DNA of 64,000 nt, taken from the NCBI RefSeq assembly GCF_004342485.1, contig NZ_SMBU01000022.1, forward strand, positions 26,815-90,814, written 5' to 3'. The DNA is from Roseateles saccharophilus. Its GTDB lineage: Bacteria; Pseudomonadota; Gammaproteobacteria; Burkholderiales; Burkholderiaceae_C. The notes beneath the pieces were generated by a model that was not told the DNA's origin, made no database searches, and was given only the letters and a program-made list of their open reading frames with translations. Made by a program: the position numbers and the translations under genes. Below, in pieces: positions 26,025 to 35,025 of the stretch; position 1 is the stretch's first letter; each line of letters begins with the position of its first letter.

Positions 26025-26815
26025 GCGCTGGCCTTTCTGAAGCGATGGGTGAATGAGGCGTCGTAGAGCCTGGACTTGGCGAGCTCGGGCCAGCCACGGG
26101 CGCCGAGCGTGGGGCTGGCGATGACCATGGCCTGGCTGACGATGCCGGCCTCGCGGCACCGCTGCTTGATCGTCGCGAGCGTGCCGCGCACGATGCGCTC
26201 CTCGCCGGGCCAACTGGCCTTGTGCACGACGAGGACCGGCGCGTCGTCGGGCCAGCCGGCCTCGCGCAGCCCGACCTCGACCTTTTGCAGCAGCGTGATG
26301 GACAGGAAGATGCACAGCGTGCAGCGATGTGCTGCCAGCTCGCGCAGCGATTCGCCGGCCGGCATCGGTGTGCGGCCCTCGACGCGCGTGAAGATCGTCG
26401 TCTGCGTGACCTCCGGCAGCGTGAAGCTCTCCACCGCCGCCGCGGCCGAGGCCATCGCTGACGACACGCCGGGAACCACGGCGACCGGGATGCCGGCCGC
26501 GTCCAGCGGCTGCACCAGCTCGATCAGCGTGCCGTACAGCGCCGGGTCGCCGGTCTGAAGACGCAGCACGACTTCGTGGCGCGCCGCGCGTTCGATCAGC
26601 CAAGCACTCATCTGCTCGAGCGTCATGTCCTTGCTGTCGGCGATGTCGCAGCTGGCAGGCGCCCAGCGCATCGCTGCCTCGCTGACCAGCGAGCCCGCGT
26701 AGAGGATGGCGCCGGCGCGCTCGACCAGGCCGCGCCCCTTGACGGTGATGAGGTCGGGGTCGCCGGGGCCCGCGCCAACGAACCAGACGGTGCCGTACTT
26801 CGTCGCCGTGCTCAT
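26021..26815 (-). CDS. cobM: Precorrin-4 C11-methyltransferase (CobM/CbiF)
   Basis: A 264-residue corrin methyltransferase, first gene of the operon. VWFVGAGPGDPDLITVKGRG is the SAM loop. ILYAGSLVSEAAMRWAPASC, LRLQTGDPALYGTLIELVQP and VVPGVSSAMASAAAAVESF are the CobM/CbiF blocks. It methylates C11 of (cobalt-)precorrin-4. The start at 26815 leaves a leader of about 240 bases to the cobalamin riboswitch, so expression of all eleven genes is probably repressed by adenosylcobalamin. No precorrin-6A reductase (CobK/CbiJ) gene is visible here. Confidence 0.94.
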   Translation of the reverse strand: MSTATKYGTVWFVGAGPGDPDLITVKGRGLVERAGAILYAGSLVSEAAMRWAPASCDIADSKDMTLEQMSAWLIERAARHEVVLRLQTGDPALYGTLIELVQPLDAAGIPVAVVPGVSSAMASAAAAVESFTLPEVTQTTIFTRVEGRTPMPAGESLRELAAHRCTLCIFLSITLLQKVEVGLREAGWPDDAPVLVVHKASWPGEERIVRGTLATIKQRCREAGIVSQAMVIASPTLGARGWPELAKSRLYDASFTHRFRKASA

Positions 26816-27054
26816 GTGCGCCCGCCCGGGGGCGCGGCAAAAAGTGCCGTCTTGAACGGTCTTGCCTGGCACAGGTCGACAACGCGACCCGACACGGAGC
26901 GCCCGCACCGATGCCCCATGGCCGGCACGGCATTCGACAGGGCCGGCCCACGGGCCGCCTTCGCCGCAAACATATTCATCAGGAAACTCACCAGACCGAA
27001 CGGCCGCCTGCTTCCCCGCAGGAGTCCGCACAAAGGCATGCCGCGTCTTCGACG

Positions 27055-27262
27055 CCGCACACCCACCTCGTTGGCCGGTCTCCGGGCTGGCGAACATCTC
27101 GCGTGCCCCCTTCCCACGAGCATCACGCTCGCAGTGGGTGTCCTGCACACGACGAAGCCAAGGCTTCGTTCGCTTACCGTTGCGGGGGCAGCTCAGGTTG
27201 GATCTGTTCCGACGGAACGCGTCTTCCTGATTCCCGTTTCACTGCATTGGCCGAATAGCCGC
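27055..27262 (-). promoter_or_regulatory. Cobalamin riboswitch
   Basis: On the minus strand, the RNA would carry AGCCCGGAGACCGGCC (around 27074-27090), matching the B12-box core AGACCxGCC. Further upstream are CTGCCCCGCAACGGTAAGCG (around 27171-27193) and ACGGGAATCAGG (around 27225-27237), both conserved aptamer segments in the right order. The element ends about 240 bases before cobM. It should bind adenosylcobalamin and reduce expression of the cob operon. I did not resolve the expression platform; the GC-rich stretch between 26820 and 27050 could hold a terminator or sequester the cobM start. Confidence 0.88.
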
Positions 27263-27562
27263 TGCGAGCACCAACGTGAGGAGATCATAGCTTCAGGCTC
27301 GCGGAGGTTTCGGCGCCTAGGCGGCGGGCAAGTGCGGGCTGCATGTTGGCAGCCTCGCTGCCGGTAGCCCCGAAACTGCGAAAGCCAACCAACCTAAACT
27401 CATCCCCGCCCGGCGGGTTCCTGCTCCCTGCCCCCATCCTCAGCTCGTTGTTAGGTCGGTGGCTCAGATTCGCGTCGGTGCGGACGGCGGTGCAGCAATT
27501 CCTTGACGTCGCTTTGCGCAAGCGACCCATGCTGATAGGCTAGTTTGGCAAATGGTGACTTG
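27263..27562. other. 300-bp intergenic region between divergent cob and ECF units
   Basis: No protein frame is convincing. It must contain the promoter of the cob riboswitch leader on the minus strand and a promoter for the sigma factor at 27563 on the plus strand. CTTGACG-like sequence near 27501 followed by AGGCTAGTT around 27536 could be a promoter, but the match is weak. Confidence 0.3.
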
Positions 27563-28114
27563 ATGAGCGAAATCACCGAATTGTTGAGGCGCGTCAACAC
27601 GGGCGACACGAGCGCACGCGATTCGCTGTTCGCGTTGCTCTACCAGGATTTGCGAGAGCTCGCTCGGTCACGTTTGCGCAGGAGTGAGACCATCACACTG
27701 CTGGATACCACGTCGCTTGTACACGAGTCCTACCTGCGCTTCCTGAACGCGCGTGAACTCGACTTCGGTGGCCGTGGCAAGTTTTTCGCCTTCGCAGCCA
27801 GCGTGATGCGTTCCATCATCGTCGACGAGTTGCGCAAGCGCCATGCCCAGCGGCGCGGTGGCGTCGCCGTGCATGTCGAACTCGACGAGGAGTTGGCGGC
27901 CTCGCTCGCGCACGACGACATGCAGGTCGTGCGCGTCCATGAGGCGTTGGACGAACTGGCCACGCTCGATCCGCGCTTGACGCAGGTAGTCGAGATGCGG
28001 TTCTTTGCCGGTCTCAGCGAGGAGGAAATTGCGGACGCTCTGGGTGTCACTGATCGTACGGTGCGTCGTGACTGGGACAAGGCGCGCACGCTGCTCTATG
28101 GCGCACTCAAGTAG
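27563..28114 (+). CDS. ECF-family RNA polymerase sigma factor
   Basis: A 183-residue ECF sigma factor of the group commonly paired with Ser/Thr kinases. Region 2 lies at residues 15-100 (SLFALLYQDLRELARSRLRR, then LLDTTSLVHESYLRF), and region 4 at about 120-180 (LDPRLTQVVEMRFFAGLSEE, EIADALGVTDRTVRRDWDKA). The ATG at 27563 is preferred over a TTG at 27545. The protein kinase gene begins 48 bp downstream in the same direction. In related pairs the kinase phosphorylates and activates the sigma factor; no anti-sigma factor gene is nearby, which fits that model. Confidence 0.92.
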   Translation: MSEITELLRRVNTGDTSARDSLFALLYQDLRELARSRLRRSETITLLDTTSLVHESYLRFLNARELDFGGRGKFFAFAASVMRSIIVDELRKRHAQRRGGVAVHVELDEELAASLAHDDMQVVRVHEALDELATLDPRLTQVVEMRFFAGLSEEEIADALGVTDRTVRRDWDKARTLLYGALK

Positions 28115-28162
28115 CACCCCTGCAGGGGCGGCGATGCCCTGCCGTCTGCGCCCTGGCCCGCC

Positions 28163-31144
28163 ATGAGGCTGGACGCCGCCAACTGGCCCGTGCTGTCGGT
28201 CCTCTTCGACCAGGGACTGGATCTGCCGGCACCCGCGCGCGCCTGCTGGCTCGATGGCCTTGAGCCCGGGCAGCTTGAGCTGCGGCCCCTGCTGGAGCGC
28301 CTGCTGGCCGATCACTCGGAGATGCAGACGCGGAATTTCTTGGAGACACTGCCGCGCGTCTCCCTCGCTGAAGACCCTATCGATCCAATCGCAGCGCCTG
28401 GCCCCAGCGTTGGCCCCTACCGCCTTTTGCGCGAGATCGGGCGCGGTGGCATGGGCAGCGTCTGGCTGGCCGAACGGCATGACGGCCTGCTGAAGCGGCC
28501 CGTGGCGCTGAAGCTCCCGCATCCGGGACTCGCGACCTGCACCTTTTCTGAGCGTTTGGAGCGCGAGCGCGATATCCTCGCGTCGCTGGCCCATCCGCAC
28601 ATCGCCCGGCTTTACGACGCCGGCGTGAGTGCCGATGGCCAGCCTTACATCGCGCTCGAGTACGTCGATGGTCAGGCGATCACCGAGGCCTGCGACCTGC
28701 GGCGGCTCGGGCTGCGCGAGCGGATCGGGCTGTTCATGCAGGTGCTTGACGCGGTTCAGCACGCGCATGCGCATCTGGTGCTGCATCGCGACCTGAAGCC
28801 GTCGAATGTGCTGGTCGATACACAGGCTCAGGTGCGGCTACTTGACTTCGGACTCGCCAAGCTCATGGTCGAAGGTCAGGGTGCAGCGAGCGAGCTGACA
28901 CTCGACGCAGGTCAAGCGCTGACGCCCGACTACGCGTCGCCCGAGCAGATCCTGGGTAAGCCCTTGGGCACGGCGAGCGACGTCTACTCGCTGGGCGTGC
29001 TGCTCTATGAGTTGTTGGCAGGGGTCCGGCCCTACCGACTGCTGCGGCCAGAGGGCGTATCGCTCGCCCAGGCGCTGCAGTCCATCAACGTGTCGCGGCC
29101 GAGTGCTGTGGTCACGCAGGGCGCCGCGGCGGCTCTCGGCATGACGGCCAGACAGTTGGCACGCGCGCTGCACGGCGACCTTGACACGATCATCCTGACG
29201 GCGCTGGCCCATGACGTCCCACGGCGCTATCCAAGCGCCGAAGCCCTGGGCGCGGACCTGGCGCGCTTCCTCGCGGGCAAGCCGGTGCTGGCTCGGCCCG
29301 AGGGCGCCTGGTACGTGGCGAAAAAGTTCATCGCCCGCCATCGCTGGGCCATGGGCTCGGGCTTGCTGGCGGCGACGGTCCTGACCGCAACCTCGGCCGT
29401 TGCGCTTTGGCAGGCCAGCGTCGCGCGTGAGCAGGCCGAAACAGCGCGTGCGGTGCAGGGCTTCCTAGAGGACATGCTCAAGCCCAACTCGCAGCGGCAA
29501 GCCGACCCGGTCAAGGCGCGCGAAGCGACGGCGCGCCAGCTGCTCGACCTCGCGGCGCAGCGCATAGACGCCAGCCTCGATACGGCGCCCCAAGCCAAGC
29601 TGAGGGTGCTCGACATCATCTCCCGCATGTACACGGACTTCCAGCTCCAGGCGTCGTCGGCGCACGCCCTGGAGCGCAAGCTCGCCTTGGAGCGAAAGCT
29701 GTACGCGCCCGGCGACGCGCGTCTGGTGGCGACGCTGTCTGATCTCGCAGACAGGGTGCGGTCCGACGACCGCGCGCGGGCGGCCAGCCTGCTGAGCGAG
29801 GCGGTCGCGATCGTCGATCAGCGCCGCGACGTCGACCCGGTGGTCAGCGCGGTGCTGCTGCGGCGCCAGTCCAACCTGCTGGAAACGAGCGACAAGCCCC
29901 GGGCGCTCGAACTCGCACGGCACGCCGTGACCCAGTTGCGCGGACTGCACAATCCCGAGGAGCTTATCGAGTCGCTGATGGCGCAGGGCTCCCTCGAAGG
30001 CAGGGTCGGCCACTCCGCGCAGTCGATCGCGGTACTGGAAGAGGCCTTGGCGCTGAGCCGCACGCAAGTTGAACTTAGGGCTTTGTACGCCGCGCGGCTC
30101 GGGGCCTATCTGGCGGAGGCACAGTATCAAGCGCAGCAGCCTGCCGCGGCGGAGGCCAGCTATCGACAGGCCTTTGCCGACGCTCGCCGCTATGCGGGTG
30201 ACGACTCCCGGGACAGCCTACAGACCGAAAGGCGACTGGGCGAATTCCTGCGCTTGACTGGGCGGCCTGCGCAAGCCATCGAGGTGCTCGAGGATGCTCA
30301 GTTGCGCGCGCGCCGCGTCCGGGTGGCGGAGTGGGAATATGCGGTCACGGTGGCGTTTCTAGGCAGTGCCGAGGACGGCTATGGCCGCCTGGAGGAAGCA
30401 TCGCGTGCGATAGAGCCCTTGCTCCATCAGCCGGGATACGCGCCCCAACTGCGCGCTCAATGGCTGACCACGCTGGCGCGAGTGAATCTGCAGCTCGGGC
30501 ATTTCGCCAAGGCGCACGAAGCGCTTGATGAGGCCGCCGCCAGCCGAACCAATAGCGCCATGGCCCCGGGCGTGCTGAACGCCTACGTGAGCACCCGTGC
30601 CAGGTTGCTGCTGGCCGAGGGCCGCGTGGACGAGGCGCGCACATGGCTTGATCAGTTTTCCGTCACGCCGCCGACGGCCGAGAAGCTGCCCGATTCGTGG
30701 CTGCTCGCAACAACGGCGGCGGCCGAGGTCGCGCTTGCATCGGGCGATGCGGCGGCGGCCCTCGAACAAGCCCATGCGGTGAGCGCCCGTCTTGCTGCCG
30801 ACCCACAGCGTGAATACCGTCGGTTCGAAGAGTTGCGCGCAGCCCTGGTCGAAGGCAAGGCATTGGCGGCGCTGTCGCGCTGCCCGCTGGCAATGCCCGT
30901 ACTTCAGCGGGCGCTGGACATTGCCAAGGCCGCCCTCGACCCACAGCTCAGCCCGCTGCTGGCCGATGTGCAGATCGCGCTTGCGTCCTGCGAGCTGGAC
31001 ATGGGTGCTCGCGAGCGCGCCGCCGCGTTGCTTGCCGAAGCGCGCGCGGTACATGCCCGCCAGACCGACTTGGGGCCCCAGTACCGCCAACCGTTGGAGC
31101 GACTCGCGGCGCGGCTGCACGCACCGCAAGCTGCGGCGCACTGA
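28163..31144 (+). CDS. Membrane Ser/Thr protein kinase with repeat-rich C-terminal region
   Basis: A 993-residue Hanks-type kinase. The kinase domain (about 86-360) has the glycine loop EIGRGGMGSVWLAERHDG, the lysine in PVALKLPHP, catalytic HRDLKPSNVL, DFGLAKL and SPEQ in the activation segment; all key residues are present. One membrane helix follows at about 395-417 (GSGLLAATVLTATSAVALWQ). The remaining 570 residues are helical and Ala-rich with TPR-like repeats and are predicted to lie outside the membrane. The N-terminal 80 residues resemble the short helical leader of this kinase family. It is 48 bp downstream of an ECF sigma factor and probably its activator. Confidence 0.9.
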   Translation: MRLDAANWPVLSVLFDQGLDLPAPARACWLDGLEPGQLELRPLLERLLADHSEMQTRNFLETLPRVSLAEDPIDPIAAPGPSVGPYRLLREIGRGGMGSVWLAERHDGLLKRPVALKLPHPGLATCTFSERLERERDILASLAHPHIARLYDAGVSADGQPYIALEYVDGQAITEACDLRRLGLRERIGLFMQVLDAVQHAHAHLVLHRDLKPSNVLVDTQAQVRLLDFGLAKLMVEGQGAASELTLDAGQALTPDYASPEQILGKPLGTASDVYSLGVLLYELLAGVRPYRLLRPEGVSLAQALQSINVSRPSAVVTQGAAAALGMTARQLARALHGDLDTIILTALAHDVPRRYPSAEALGADLARFLAGKPVLARPEGAWYVAKKFIARHRWAMGSGLLAATVLTATSAVALWQASVAREQAETARAVQGFLEDMLKPNSQRQADPVKAREATARQLLDLAAQRIDASLDTAPQAKLRVLDIISRMYTDFQLQASSAHALERKLALERKLYAPGDARLVATLSDLADRVRSDDRARAASLLSEAVAIVDQRRDVDPVVSAVLLRRQSNLLETSDKPRALELARHAVTQLRGLHNPEELIESLMAQGSLEGRVGHSAQSIAVLEEALALSRTQVELRALYAARLGAYLAEAQYQAQQPAAAEASYRQAFADARRYAGDDSRDSLQTERRLGEFLRLTGRPAQAIEVLEDAQLRARRVRVAEWEYAVTVAFLGSAEDGYGRLEEASRAIEPLLHQPGYAPQLRAQWLTTLARVNLQLGHFAKAHEALDEAAASRTNSAMAPGVLNAYVSTRARLLLAEGRVDEARTWLDQFSVTPPTAEKLPDSWLLATTAAAEVALASGDAAAALEQAHAVSARLAADPQREYRRFEELRAALVEGKALAALSRCPLAMPVLQRALDIAKAALDPQLSPLLADVQIALASCELDMGARERAAALLAEARAVHARQTDLGPQYRQPLERLAARLHAPQAAAH

Positions 31145-31145
31145 A

Positions 31146-31500
31146 GGCGCTCGGCCATGCGCGGCGCACCTTCGCCGTGCGCGCCGACGAGACGCGCGTG
31201 CGGGTGTTCGATGGCGCCGATATTGCCAGCCACGCGTGCAGCTACGACGCGGGCGTGCAGATCGAGGACCCCGGGGCACGTCGACGCGCTGGAGCAGTAC
31301 GAACGCCGTGCGCGCTGACACCGCGGTGTCGACCGGTCTCTTGCGCGGCGCCGGCTGCTTCGAAGCTGCTGGCGAAGGCCGCCGAGCGAGGCGAGAACCT
31401 GGGCTCCATCACCGCGGCGCTGCTGCGGCTGCTCGACCGCTACGAGGCGTCGGCGCTGCGGGCGGCCTCTTCGGCGCCAAAGCTGCTCAACAACGTTGGT
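31146..31500 (+). mobile_element. IS21-family istA fragment, frameshifted
   Basis: Immediately after the kinase stop the sequence reads LGHARRTFAVRADETRVRVF, DGADIASHACSYDAGVQIED and, after frameshifts, APAASKLLAKAAERGENLGS and ITAALLRLLDRYEASAL. These are successive blocks of the C-terminal part of IS21-type IstA transposases. The N-terminal catalytic half, the last residues and istB are missing. The kinase gene may have lost its natural terminator or downstream neighbour through this insertion and later deletion. Confidence 0.75.
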
Positions 31501-31559
31501 CGCTGCTCAGTCCAGCATGACCACGAGCTGCTCGCCGTGCAGTCCCGACCGCGAACCCG

Positions 31560-32106
31560 CGCCGAAATGGATTTCGCAGGTCTGACGACGTACTCGGTCT
31601 CGCTTGCCGGCAAGCTGGCGGCCAATGATCAAGGCTCGGCCTACGATTCGTGGCAGTTGGTGACCGATCTGGGAAACGGCGAAATCGGAAAGTCGGGCTA
31701 TTTGTTTGGCAACGGCCCCTATGCACAGACCAAGGGGTACGTGGGCGACCCCTTCGGTACTTATCGCCAGACTGTGTTTCTGCAGACTGGGTCTGCAACC
31801 CTGCTTCAAATCTCGCTGAAAGGCTTCGCCGTAGGTCAGTACTACATCGGTTCAGGCACGCCCTACGCCTCGTTCGGCTTGGACCATTCGCTGTATTGGT
31901 CGGGCATCGACAGCGTGTCGATCAACGGCACGCCGCAGGCCGGCTACACGGTCAGTTCCGAGTCGGGGGGCAACTATGCGCAATCCTTCGTGCCGACGGG
32001 TGCGGCGGTACCGGAACCCGCCACCTGGGCGTTGTCGCTTGTCGGTTTGTGCGCGTTGATCGTGGGGGTCGGGCGATCGCGACATGCCGATGTTCCAGAA
32101 AAGTGA
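31560..32106 (+). pseudogene. PEP-CTERM-sorted protein, 5' end lost
   Basis: The open frame continues out of the istA fragment into about 180 residues of a secreted-type protein: TYSVSLAGKLAANDQGSAYD, SGYLFGNGPYAQTKGYVGD, YYIGSGTPYASFGLDHSLYW. It ends with a PEP-CTERM tail, VPEPATWALSLVGLCALIVG followed by GRSRH, the signal for exosortase-mediated sorting. There is no signal peptide or start in the part that is left, so the original 5' end was replaced by IS21 sequence. The open frame from 31177 that spans both parts is a chance fusion. The gene converges on the giant-protein operon, whose last stop lies 2 bp away. Confidence 0.7.
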
Positions 32107-32107
32107 A

Positions 32108-32992
32108 TCAGAGTCCCTTAAGGCTTGCGCGGCAGCGGAGGCCCCCAATCAGTGCGTCGGTCGGGTTCGGCACGTCCATATGCACCTGAAACGTTCCACT
32201 GGCTGCGTCGATGACCTTGTCGACCTGGGTTACGACTGCGTTGCGCAGATCCTGCGCCGGCTGTTCTACGAAGACGTCGCCACGCATGCCGATCTTTACC
32301 TTGGGGTAGAGGGACGCTGACAGCAGGAGCTTCACGCGGAGCGGGTTGACTTGCGCCAGCTTGAGGATGTAGGGCTTGTTTTCGCCGACCTCCGCAAGCT
32401 CCCCTGCATGCAAGACCTGATCGACGACGACGCCGTCGATCGGGCTTTGCATGAACCGTTGACCGAGCTGCGCCGCGGCATAGGCCAGCTCGAGTTTCGC
32501 GACTATGCGGGCCTCATTGGCAATGACCGCGTCGGCCTGAGCTATCGCATATTCGCTGGCTGCGTCGTCACGATCCTGGACCGAGATGTAGTTGCTCTGA
32601 GCCAGGTCGGTTCGCCTTCGCAGCTTGTTCGACGCAAACTCCATCCGACTCGTCGCGGACTTGAGCGGCCCCTCCATCTGTGCTTTGAACCGGGCCAGGT
32701 CCACTGCTGCGCGCTCGACGCTCGAGACCAGGGTCACCAGGGGGGTGCCGTGCCGGACGATGCCGCCACGCTCCGCGTGGACGCGCTCGATCAGGGCGGT
32801 GACTGGACTGCGAATCTCCAACGTCAGTGAAGGTTCCAGCAGACAATCAAAATCGCCCATGCGTGCGGCGGCGTTCGCTGCGCCCATCGGTGTGGCCAGG
32901 CCAACCATCGTGGCCAGCGCGAGCACCGGCAACCGCAGCTGGCGGCCGGCATCTGGAATCTTTTGCGTTGCGGGCGATGGAGACTTGTTCAT
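32108..32992 (-). CDS. Periplasmic adaptor (HlyD/RND-type membrane fusion protein)
   Basis: A 294-residue protein with an N-terminal membrane or signal segment (VLALATMVGLATPMGAANAA, residues 24-43). It has the hairpin-barrel organisation of periplasmic adaptor proteins: the half-lipoyl motif EIRSPVTALIERVHAERGGI, a helical hairpin (about 95-165), the second half-lipoyl QSPIDGVVVDQVLHAGELAE and a beta-barrel (VNPLRVKLLLSASLYPKVKI). Adaptors link an inner-membrane transporter to an outer-membrane channel. It is the last gene of the giant-protein operon and overlaps the SecA-like gene by four bases. It is shorter than most HlyD proteins, and no RND pump or ABC exporter accompanies it. Confidence 0.82.
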   Translation of the reverse strand: MNKSPSPATQKIPDAGRQLRLPVLALATMVGLATPMGAANAAARMGDFDCLLEPSLTLEIRSPVTALIERVHAERGGIVRHGTPLVTLVSSVERAAVDLARFKAQMEGPLKSATSRMEFASNKLRRRTDLAQSNYISVQDRDDAASEYAIAQADAVIANEARIVAKLELAYAAAQLGQRFMQSPIDGVVVDQVLHAGELAEVGENKPYILKLAQVNPLRVKLLLSASLYPKVKIGMRGDVFVEQPAQDLRNAVVTQVDKVIDAASGTFQVHMDVPNPTDALIGGLRCRASLKGL

Positions 32993-35025
32993 TCCGCGAC
33001 TCCCGTGAAAGCCAGCAGTGCCAGCAGTTGTTGATCCTGCTTCACCGTGAGGCTGCGCTGGCGCTCAGCGGCGCGCTGTGCTCGGTGCTGGGTGATTCGG
33101 CGCAACCAGCCGACGACCGGTTGGGGTGAGGGGCCGATGGGCCAAATCCTGCGGACCCAGGCGGCCTCGCGGGGGGCATGCATTCCGACCTGCTCGTCCT
33201 CCAGTGACGTGATCGATCGGCACGATCCCGGATCTCCCTGGCGCGCGCAACGCCCTAAGAGCTGGCGGTCGATGCGCTTGGACTCGTGCCATTCGGTCAG
33301 CACCACGTGCAAGCCGCCGGACTCGACAACGGCCGGCTCCAGCGCGATGTCGGTGCCACGTCCGGCCATGTCGGTGCAGACCGTGACGGCGCCGCGGCGC
33401 CCAGCCCGAGCGACCAGTTCGGCTTCATTGGCGTCGTTCAATGCGTCCAACACGCGGTGGGCGATTTCGGCGGTCTCCAGCGCCTGACTCAATGTGCGCG
33501 ACGAGGCGATGGAGGCGGTTCCGACCAGCACCGCCTGCCCCGCGGCAAGCCGCAGCCGAATTTCGCGCACGACTGCGGCGTTTCTCGACGCGCAATCCGG
33601 CCAGAGCTGGGGCGGCAGCGTCCGGCGACGGCATGGCCGGTTCGGCGCCACCCGTTCGGTCTGCAGCCCGTAGCTTGTACGGAGTTCCGGGGCGACTTCG
33701 CGCAGAGTTCCGCTCATGCCGGCCAGTCGCAAATACCGCGTGAAGAAGCGCTGGCTGGTGATTCGGGCTAGGGTGTTGTTCGTCCCGCTCGGGGTCAGGC
33801 CTTCCTTGGTTTCGACGAGCTGATGCAACCCCTGCTCCCAGCTGCGATCTGGCAGCAAGCGGCCCGTCGACTCGTCGACGATGACGACCCGGCCCTCGCG
33901 CACGATGTAGTGCCGGTCGCGATGCAGCAGGTGCAGAGCTCGCAAGGCCTGGCTCATGATCCGCTCGCGTGCCCAGGGTAGGGCCCAGACCGGCTTGACC
34001 TCGTCCGACGCGCTCTGGACTGCTTCATGGGCATGGTCATGCAGTCGTTCCCGACCGATGTCGGTCAGCTGGATCTCGCGCGTTGCGGTTCGATGCCTGA
34101 ATTCCTCGCCGTGGCGCATGCCCGCGGCCAAGTCGAGCAAGTCGCGGTAGATCGAATCGTTGGCCGCCGGGTCCATTGCTGACGCGATGACCATGGGTGT
34201 GCGTCCTTCGTCAATCAGGACGCTGTCAGCCTCGTCGACGATTGCGAAATGAAGTCCCCGTAGGCGCACGAGGTTTCCGCTCGCCGACGACCGCCAGTAA
34301 GGCTGCATGGCCAGTTGCGCTGGGCTGCGCGCCTCGCGCACCGACATTCGATCCCGGAGGTAATCGAACACGAGCTCCTTGTTCGTGCAATAGGTGATCG
34401 GCTGCGAATACGCCGACGGACGCTGCGCCTGCGGGACGCCGGCATGAACGAGCCCAACCCCAAGACCGAAGTAGTCGAAGAGAGGTTGCATCGCGCGTGC
34501 ATCTCGCTCGGCCAGGTAATCGTTGACTGTCACCACATGCGTTGGCACGCCGGCCATGGCCGACACGCATGCCGCCAGGGCCGCAGCCAGAGTTTTGCCC
34601 TCGCCGGTGTCCAACTCGACCAGACGGCCCCGCAACAGACAAACCGCTGCATCGCGCTGTGGTGGATGCGGCGTCCAACCGAGCACGCGGTGCGCGGCGA
34701 CACAGGTGGCGGCCAGCGCGGTCGAGGTCGCTGCGACGTTGGCGGCATCGCCGTGCCTGAAGGCAGGACCGGCGGCGGCATGTGCAACAGCTCGCAGCGC
34801 ATCGTCGCTCCACCGATTGAGGCTCGCGATTTCCGAGTTCAGCCGCGCTGCGATCTCCTTGTCCTTGCCGGGCCACCTCGGGAGACGCGTTGCCCAGGAT
34901 CGCGCCCATCGATCCAGAGTCGCCTCTTGGTTCGCACGCCGTTCGGGGAACGGTGTCCGCGCCAGCTCGATGCCAGGGGGGGGCCACCCTCCGCGCAGTT
35001 CATCTGCAATCGTGTCGCCCGTCAT
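32989..35025 (-). CDS. SecA paralogue, shortened
   Basis: A 678-residue relative of the SecA translocase ATPase (housekeeping SecA is about 900). Walker A is ELDTGEGKTL at about 138-146, where housekeeping SecA usually has MKTGEGKT. VTVNDYLAERDARAMQPLFD follows, the DEAD box is IVDEADSVLIDEGRTPMVI (about 262-280) and ATPase motif DMAGRGTDIALEP is near residue 556. QLLGRCARQGDPGS (about 594) replaces the near-invariant QLRGRSGRQGDPG. The helical wing and the C-terminal zinc-binding tail are absent or much reduced. The start overlaps the upstream M50-type gene (ATGA). Its place in an operon with a giant secreted-type protein suggests an accessory export motor for that protein. Confidence 0.88.
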   Translation of the reverse strand: MTGDTIADELRGGWPPPGIELARTPFPERRANQEATLDRWARSWATRLPRWPGKDKEIAARLNSEIASLNRWSDDALRAVAHAAAGPAFRHGDAANVAATSTALAATCVAAHRVLGWTPHPPQRDAAVCLLRGRLVELDTGEGKTLAAALAACVSAMAGVPTHVVTVNDYLAERDARAMQPLFDYFGLGVGLVHAGVPQAQRPSAYSQPITYCTNKELVFDYLRDRMSVREARSPAQLAMQPYWRSSASGNLVRLRGLHFAIVDEADSVLIDEGRTPMVIASAMDPAANDSIYRDLLDLAAGMRHGEEFRHRTATREIQLTDIGRERLHDHAHEAVQSASDEVKPVWALPWARERIMSQALRALHLLHRDRHYIVREGRVVIVDESTGRLLPDRSWEQGLHQLVETKEGLTPSGTNNTLARITSQRFFTRYLRLAGMSGTLREVAPELRTSYGLQTERVAPNRPCRRRTLPPQLWPDCASRNAAVVREIRLRLAAGQAVLVGTASIASSRTLSQALETAEIAHRVLDALNDANEAELVARAGRRGAVTVCTDMAGRGTDIALEPAVVESGGLHVVLTEWHESKRIDRQLLGRCARQGDPGSCRSITSLEDEQVGMHAPREAAWVRRIWPIGPSPQPVVGWLRRITQHRAQRAAERQRSLTVKQDQQLLALLAFTGVAE

